Assembly (NCBI RefSeq): GCF_017591435.1
Contig: NC_059300.1
Coordinates: 1,360,718-1,424,717 of the forward strand
Direction of reading: 5' to 3'
From: Portunus trituberculatus
Lineage: Eukaryota; Arthropoda; Malacostraca; Decapoda; Portunidae
DNA: 64,000 nt
Part shown: positions 57,700 to 64,000 of the stretch, piece by piece
How the letters are laid out: each line of letters starts with the position of its first letter
How positions within the stretch are numbered: position 1 is the first letter of the stretch
Notes under the pieces: generated by a model
Seen by the model: the letters and a program-made list of their open reading frames with translations, nothing else
Told to the model about the DNA's origin: nothing
The model's database searches: none
Program-made: the position numbers and the translations under genes

Positions 57700-58077
57700 G
57701 GATGGGGGGCATTCTAATGGTTAAAGTTACATCCCAGGCACTTAACGAGTATCTTTCTTAGATGCTGAAAGGAGACATATGACTTCTCTTAAAGTAACTA
57801 TAAATCCCTCCCCGCTGAACTGCGGTTATAGTATCATTGCGACGCTTTTTATTATAGTATTTTTCTAGGAGGCTGTGTGACGAAATATTCGCGCGCCATA
57901 AGAACGTATCCTTTTTTGTGGGACCAGAGCGGATTGACTGGTTTGTTGTGTGGTGCAGGGGGGAGAAGAGGAGGAAGCAGAGGGAGCAGGATGTGGGAGT
58001 GAGACAGATAGGGAGAACTGGAGTCAGAAATACATTCGGGGGTTCCCCTGGTATTACTCCTTCCACCCCAACCCTCC

Positions 58078-58080
<3 letters not shown>

Positions 58081-58126
<46 letters not shown>
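58081..58126. repeat. (CA)n tract 5' of a SINE
   Basis: About 23 CA units that run directly into the tRNA-like head of the next SINE. Confidence 0.95.
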
Positions 58127-58129
<3 letters not shown>

Positions 58130-58418
58130 GGTAGCTCAGTGGTTAGAGCGCTGGCTTCACAAGCCAGAGGACCGAGGTTCGATTCCCCGGCCGGGTGGAG
58201 ATATTTGGGTGTGTCTCCTTTCACGTGTAGCCCCTGTTCACCTAGCAGTGAGTAGGTACGGGATGTAAATCGAGGAGTTGTGACCTTGTTGTCCCGGTGT
58301 GTGGTGTGTGCCTGGTCTCAGGCCTATCCGAAGATCGGAAATAATGAGCTCTGAGCTCGTTCCGTAGGGTAACGTCTGGCTGTCTCGTCAGAGACTGCAG
58401 CAGATCAAACAGTGAATT
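58127..58418 (+). mobile_element. tRNA-headed SINE, full-length copy with (AC)n tail
   Basis: A box TAGCTCAGTGG at 58132-58142, anticodon arm CTGGC-TTCACAA-GCCAG, B box AGGTTCGATTCC (58175-58186). The body is nearly identical to the 48824 copy (gagatatttgggtgtgtctc onward) and ends atcaaacagtgaatt plus (AC)n at 58419-58432. The length is about 292 bp. Because the head keeps good A and B boxes, it could be transcribed by RNA polymerase III. Confidence 0.92.
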
Positions 58419-58432
58419 ACACACACACACAC

Positions 58433-58660
58433 CGGAAAGCGGCGAGGCAAATGGGCAAGCCTCTTAATGTGTAGGCCCTGTTCACCTAGCAGTAAATAGG
58501 TACGGGATGTAACTCGAGAGGTTGTGGCCTCGCTTTCCCGGTGTGTGTTGTGTGTGTTGTGGTCTCAGTCCTACCCGAAGATCGGTCTATGAGCTCTGAG
58601 CTCGCTCCGTAATGGGGAAGACTGGCTGGGTGACCAGGAGGCGACCGTGGTGAATTACAT
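58433..58660 (+). mobile_element. Related SINE subfamily sharing the central domain
   Basis: Begins cggaaagcggcgaggcaaat, with no tRNA-like head, and then shares ccctgttcacctagcagt, taggtacgggatgtaa, cccggtgtgtg, atcggtctatgagctctgag with the other SINE, ending ggtgaattacat plus (AC)n at 58661-58680. Differences spread throughout show an older separate subfamily. Confidence 0.85.
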
Positions 58661-58663
58661 ACA

Positions 58664-58706
<43 letters not shown>
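58661..58706. repeat. (AC)n-(AG)n
   Basis: The tail of the SINE, (AC)n 58661-58680, grades into (AG)n to 58706. Confidence 0.9.
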
Positions 58707-58707
<1 letters not shown>

Positions 58708-59087
58708 TACTAAACTGACCATTTGAGGCCAAGAGGTGTAGAAATAGAACACGGAGGACACAGGCACCTTCCTCCCTCCACTTTCAGCGCATTTCTGTTT
58801 CCTAAGACCACACCCTTAGAGGTCAAATATGATTCAAATGTCAACAGGACAGTGGGTCACGCTTGCCGGGAGGAGGAAGGAGGGAAGCCTAAAAGGGCAA
58901 GAGTAACAAGAATATTTATCCCCCCTACTCACCACCCGCCCTCTTTAACTGAATCCTACCCTTCTCATTCTCTCTCCTCGAAGTAACTATTCTACTGGAT
59001 GACTCATTGCAACGCAGCAGACAATTGGCGGAACCTTTCCCGTTTTGACAACAATGCAGCATCCTTCATTACTTTCTGGCCTTGAAA

Positions 59088-59147
<60 letters not shown>

Positions 59148-59384
59148 GGAGTGGATGAGAGAAGTAAGGAGTGAGAGTGGAGACCTTGACCTATAGGGTT
59201 GCTCTCTCAGCGCCTTCCTGACCTCAATAATAAGCCAAGTTGAATAAGCAGCAAGTGGAGGTCTTTCCCGGTTATTTGCTTTCACATCTTTCGGCTTTTC
59301 TCATCTCCCTTCGTTTCTCTCCGCGTCTCTCGAACGACTAATTTCCTCTTATTACCATGGAGACTCGATATATTGTCCTTGTAT

Positions 59385-59431
<47 letters not shown>

Positions 59432-59674
59432 TAGTGGTAAAGTCTGGAGCGAGTTTTTAGGAAGTTACGTGGCGTGCTATGACCTTGGTAGGTGTAGGGC
59501 ACCCGCCGAGCTTGCTCTCTCTCTCTCTCTCTCTCAAGTTAGGCAAGGTATCGCATGACCTTTGTAGAGCTAGAGTGGAACGTAGGTCAGACAACGCACC
59601 AAGGTCACTCACCGGAAACATACGTAGCTTGCGAACCCCGCCCTATGTGTTTTTTTTTTTCCTCTTTTCCGCCC

Positions 59675-59724
<50 letters not shown>

Positions 59725-60218
59725 TAGTCATCGGATAGGAACCTTGAATCATCGTCACGGGGTATGAGACACACCTCATAGCCCACTGCACAAATAGTGA
59801 ACCTATCAGGAGCAGGAGACGCAAATTAGTCCTTCACCCACCCACCCATCAACCAGAGACATTAACACACACACACACACACACACTTGTATTATTCAGC
59901 CACGAAATTAAGGTGCAACTCTCATTGATTTACCCTCTAACTTAACTCTCTAACATCCATACACCTCGACCCCACCACACCAGCATTACCTCTTTTGCTT
60001 CCTTTTGTTTCCAATGCATAAAAAAAAAAAATGTCTTGCTGGCCTCGGATCTATTGCACAAGGGAAAGTTAGCATGCCCAGTAACATTCAGTTTTCCTGC
60101 CCCCATGGTCATTTGCAACACAACACTTCTTCCGAGATCTGATTGGAATACAAACAGTGCGAATTGTTATTTAAATTAGAATTTTGATGTATTCGTCTTC
60201 TGTTATGGCGTTATTGAT

Positions 60219-60271
<53 letters not shown>

Positions 60272-60335
60272 AAATGGGTGTGTTTATTCAGTAAGTGCAT
60301 GATTATCTGGATACTTTGTTATATTTGCTTCTTTT

Positions 60336-60412
<77 letters not shown>

Positions 60413-62192
60413 ACAAATTCCATATGCCTATCCGTCGATGAGGTTTGCCGTGAGAAGGAAGGGCGTGGCCGAAACGATTATTGTGACGCAGATGAAGCCG
60501 AACGGTGGTGTGGTGAGTTGCAGTGGGGACTTCGACGGGTGGAAGGTGGTGATGAGATGACAAGCACCCTGTGAGGTACAAGAAGGGTTGCACACAATGG
60601 ATGCAGTGGGAACGACGTTTCCAGTTAAGCTCTAATGGGTGACGAAACATAAAATAGGTGCAAAAAGATGCCGCTGAGACTAACACGTGCAATTCATAAA
60701 GCTTGTCTCAGGATTGGGTACTTACAACTCTTCATGACAAAGGCGGATATTTAATTGTTAAAGCTTTAGATGAGTATTGTAGTGGAAAAGGTTATTAATC
60801 AAATGATGGTGCAAAATTAATTATCGTGTTTTATTGATGATAATGATAATAATAATAAAAAAAAAAAAAGATCCACAGCGTCTCAGTACTTGAACAGAGC
60901 TTGCCATATCTTTCTATCTCACTGACCCTTGGACCAATGGTATGTATATTCCTTTCTCTAGAATACACAGCTTATGTTGACTTCAAGGAAGTTTACTAGC
61001 TCTATGTTGCTCTAATCTCCAGTTAGTGCTACATATTTTTTCTACTTATTTGTATATCAATTATATTTGCTAAAATATATACTGCATGGTGAAACAAGTG
61101 ATATTTATCGTGAAATAAGTAGATAGGCATATAAGTGTAAATATTTTAACGTTTTATGACCCACCCATCCATTCTCAGATTGTTAAAAGGAATAATATGA
61201 CACTAAGAACTACTTTCCTAGAACAACCTGAAACCAATAGAAGGGCTGTACTGGTACTCTTGCTCCTGCTCAGGATTTGATGTGGTCGAGTATGCCGTGT
61301 ACCGCAGCCCAAAGTGCGCCCCAATCATAGTCACGGTAGATAAGCTATCCCATCAAACTGGTGAATTGTCCTGTCCTCTAGAGTCTAGATGAGGATTCCC
61401 TTGAAAGTCAGGTCAAGGTCTTAAATGCCTACTAAAAGGTCTGTTAGTGACATGTTGGTCTGTGGAAATAGAGTGATGCCAGTGAATGAAGGAGAGTTGT
61501 GCAGTGAGTGTGGTGACGAGGACAGTGTAAAAATGTTCTGGAGTATGGGGCACCATGTGCAATGTCAGGTGTCCGTAACTCCAACTTATGGAGGTGGGCA
61601 CTGAGGCTGCTATGTGCATCGAGAGCTGGTGTATCACCTAACCTAAAAGTTCTCAGAGTGGGCGGTGAAAAGTTCTGGGGTTGTAAGGCATTAGGAGCAA
61701 TACTAATAAATAACTTCTTTGTTCTTTTACATAGCTAAAACTGCTAAATAAATAGGTTTATTAAATTATGTTTTATTTATGAAATACATCTTTATGTTTG
61801 ATTTTATTGTTTTCGATTTGATGCACACAAAAAGTGTGTGTTTGCATGTGTGCATGATGAAAGATGGAGAATCCACCTGGAAGCCAAAGTGATGCCAGCC
61901 TGGAAAAGTCTTCTTCTTCTTCTTCTTGTTCTTCTTCTTCATCTTTGTTTAGTGTAACGGTATCTAGGAAAAAAAATAGTCGCTGTGAGTATTGTTGAAC
62001 CACGCAGCAGTATATGGACAGGGTTTTTTTTTTTTTCCCTTGTTCAGTTTGTTCGATTACCATGTGTCTCGACTCACTTAAAGGTAAAGAGAGCATAACG
62101 TAACTTAGCAATGTGCTCAATATGTTTGGGAAAATTATGCCTTATGTCTCATTCTTATATCACGGTATGGGAAAAATTTTGATTCTATTGCG

Positions 62193-62228
<36 letters not shown>

Positions 62229-62598
62229 CTGCAGTCTGTTTTTTTAACACGATGAGATGAAATGTCAAAACAAAGATGTAAGGTGTCTTGTGGAAGTTCA
62301 GTTACAGAGCTGCATTATGACTCACTGATGGCATGAAGGCATCATGTGAGTAGATACGAGTACATACGTAGTTAACAATGACTAAACATTTACTTTAACA
62401 TGGATTTGTCTTACTTGATGAATAAACGTTTGAATGACCTTACAGTGAATAATGAATTTCCGTGATCGAAGTAACTGTATTAACGTGTGGCATGCGCCGC
62501 CCAGTGGCTTTTGTCTTTGACAGGTAAGATTGGAAGTACCGCGGCCTACCCGTTTGTTCGCCGTTGCCCTGCGGCTTTCCTCAAGGTGTTCAAGTTGT
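58707..62598. other. Microsatellite-rich stretch without a supported gene
   Basis: Holds (GA)n at 59092-59143, (CA)n 59389-59427, (CT)n 59515-59534, (GA)n 59677-59718, (AC)n 59865-59886, (GT)n 60221-60270, (CT)n 60338-60405, (TCT)n-like 61912-61940 and (TG)n 62198-62228. I found no coding exon, RNA gene or bounded transposon. The open frames are low complexity or short. Confidence 0.5.
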
Positions 62599-62605
62599 GC
62601 GACGA

Positions 62606-62609
<4 letters not shown>

Positions 62610-62656
<47 letters not shown>
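62610..62656. repeat. (AC)n tract
   Basis: About 23 AC units after gtgcgacgaat. No SINE or LINE body adjoins it on either side that I can recognise. Confidence 0.9.
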
Positions 62657-62658
<2 letters not shown>

Positions 62659-62979
62659 GACTGCTGAGACCGTTCAGGGTCGCGTTATTAATTTTACCGA
62701 ATGCGGTGGGGATGTGCAGCTGTTTACATTTGCCTATCAATATTAGGTATTGTTGAATTGCATTAGTATTGGCCTTCAAAAATCGTAACCTATTGTTGGA
62801 GCACAATAAGTGCTGCATCATCCAGAGTGAGATTTGCGAATTGACAACAAATCTAGTCTAATAATTAATGTCATAACTTTCGGGAGTATTTATAGCGCAT
62901 CATGAGTGACTGAAATTAAAGCTTCCCATGCTGAGGCGTCAACTTCCCATACAGGAAGTCCCTTTGTATGATGTGAGAC

Positions 62980-63031
<52 letters not shown>

Positions 63032-63151
63032 TCACGGCACTGTCAGCAGCATCAACGCCCGTCTTCCGCTGTCTGTCCCCACGCCCGCAGTGAAGATTAA
63101 TGAACCACAAGAGCAGAGGAAACGTATCTGCCTCTCATCCTACCTCCTCCA

Positions 63152-63193
<42 letters not shown>

Positions 63194-63196
<3 letters not shown>

Positions 63197-63402
63197 CAGG
63201 ACGCAGCGAGGCAAATGGGCAAGCCCCTGTTCACCTAGCAGCAAGTAGATACAAGATGAAATTCGAGGAATTGTGGCAGCGCTTTAGCAGTGTGTGGAGT
63301 GTGGTATGGTCTCAGTCCTATCCGATGATCGGTCTATGAACTCTGAGCTCGCTCTGTAATGCGGGAAAGCTGGCTGGGTGACCAGCAGGCGACAGTGAAT
63401 AC
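63194..63402 (+). mobile_element. SINE of the head-less subfamily
   Basis: Follows (CA)n 63152-63193. Starts gtccaggacgcagcgaggca, lacks the tRNA-like head, and shares gcaaatgggcaagcccctgt, ttcacctagcag, gatcggtctatgaactctga and ggctgggtgaccagcaggcg with the 58433 copy. Ends cgacagtgaat plus a short acaaacacacac tail. Confidence 0.85.
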
Positions 63403-63453
63403 AAACACACACAGTTTTTAATACATAAAATAAGTCAATGAGAAATAAGTAAT

Positions 63454-63563
<110 letters not shown>

Positions 63564-63973
63564 TTTCCGGTGAATAGCATAATGGGTATAACTTTAGCTA
63601 AGCCATAAGATACATCAGATGTCATGCTCCCTTATCTGTTTGCCCTACACTGCACAGCTACAGAGCACGTCCTTTCATGTTCACTTATTCAAACACAGCA
63701 TGTACATCAATGTGATGAATCAAGTCGAGCGGGACAGTCCAGTGTAATAAGCAATGAAGCGAATCACAATGAAAATCATAATCAAGAAAAGGTCAAATGT
63801 GCTGTCGCTATCCACCAAAAACGAGCGATGAAGGCGAGAGGCCCCGGCCGTCGGTCATTTGACCAATTTAATGTTAAAGATAAAATGACATTTTTTCATT
63901 TAACATTTTACATTGTACCTCATTATAATCATAAATGTCATCCCGCGTCTCGTGTTTCCCGGACTGTTATACA

Positions 63974-64000
63974 CCGCGTAGTGTAGTGGTTAGCACGCTC
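63974..64000 (+). other. Start of a tRNA-like sequence cut by the window edge
   Basis: ccgcgTAGTGTAGTGGttagcacgctc contains a good A box (63979-63989) and D-arm spacing (GTGGTTAGCAC). The B box would lie beyond the window. It may be a tRNA gene or a second tRNA-headed SINE, possibly the head missing from the fragment at 42091. Confidence 0.5.

Noticed and set aside
61413..61637. Small open frame on the minus strand
   Set aside because: No motif, no splice or start context, and no similarity to anything I recognise.

Overview
The window looks like nuclear DNA of an arthropod, most likely a decapod crustacean. It has one split metazoan gene (enolase, with canonical GT-AG introns), a very high density of (CA)n, (GA)n, (AT)n and (ATT)n microsatellites, TTAGG-like motifs, and a tRNA-headed SINE of a kind I associate with decapods. 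The taxon is an inference from these traits. There are no prokaryotic features.

Layout. 1-15.6 kb: minus-strand non-LTR retrotransposons (LINEs). These are a nearly full-length but broken CR1/L2-like element (A, 440-4260), a second LINE lineage (X1, 4290-6640), a 5'-truncated element (B, 7339-10617), and six short 5'-truncated copies (C-H, 10708-15558) laid head to tail in one orientation with (TG)n between them. 15.6-20.3 kb: a foldback repeat (15943-16800) and large microsatellites. 20.3-36.6 kb: the enolase gene on the plus strand, with a TATA box at 20336, a probable tiny non-coding leader exon, five coding exons (25939-36177; 434 residues with all key catalytic residues present) and a polyA signal at 36579. 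Intron 1 holds a hAT-type MITE with a perfect 8-bp target duplication. Intron 2 holds a 5.8-kb chain LINE I - LINE J - SINE - SINE - LINE K, each joined to the next by (AC)n. 37.9-40.4 kb: a second X-lineage LINE. 40.4-47.6 kb: DNA-transposon territory, with a 1.0-kb P-like element carrying a THAP exon (43604-44639, 8-bp target duplication) and two side-by-side Harbinger-like MITEs (46135-46813, 46989-47539). 48.8-53.6 kb: a tRNA-derived SINE, compound trinucleotide repeats and LINE L, which is nearly identical to J. 54.4-56.1 kb: a Gypsy-type LTR retrotransposon fragment from which gag and protease have been lost. 56-64 kb: microsatellites, three more SINE copies and, at the right edge, the start of another tRNA-like sequence.

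Main observation. Nearly every LINE copy of the CR1/L2-like families and every well-preserved SINE copy here sits between two (CA)n tracts, with its sense strand always the CA strand. They end in similar tails (AGGTAAATACACAC... for LINEs, GTGAATTACACAC... for SINEs). This suggests a group of retroelements that insert into (CA)n microsatellites and carry a (CA)n tail that can act as the next landing site, so elements chain together. Enolase is the only gene I regard as a functional host gene.
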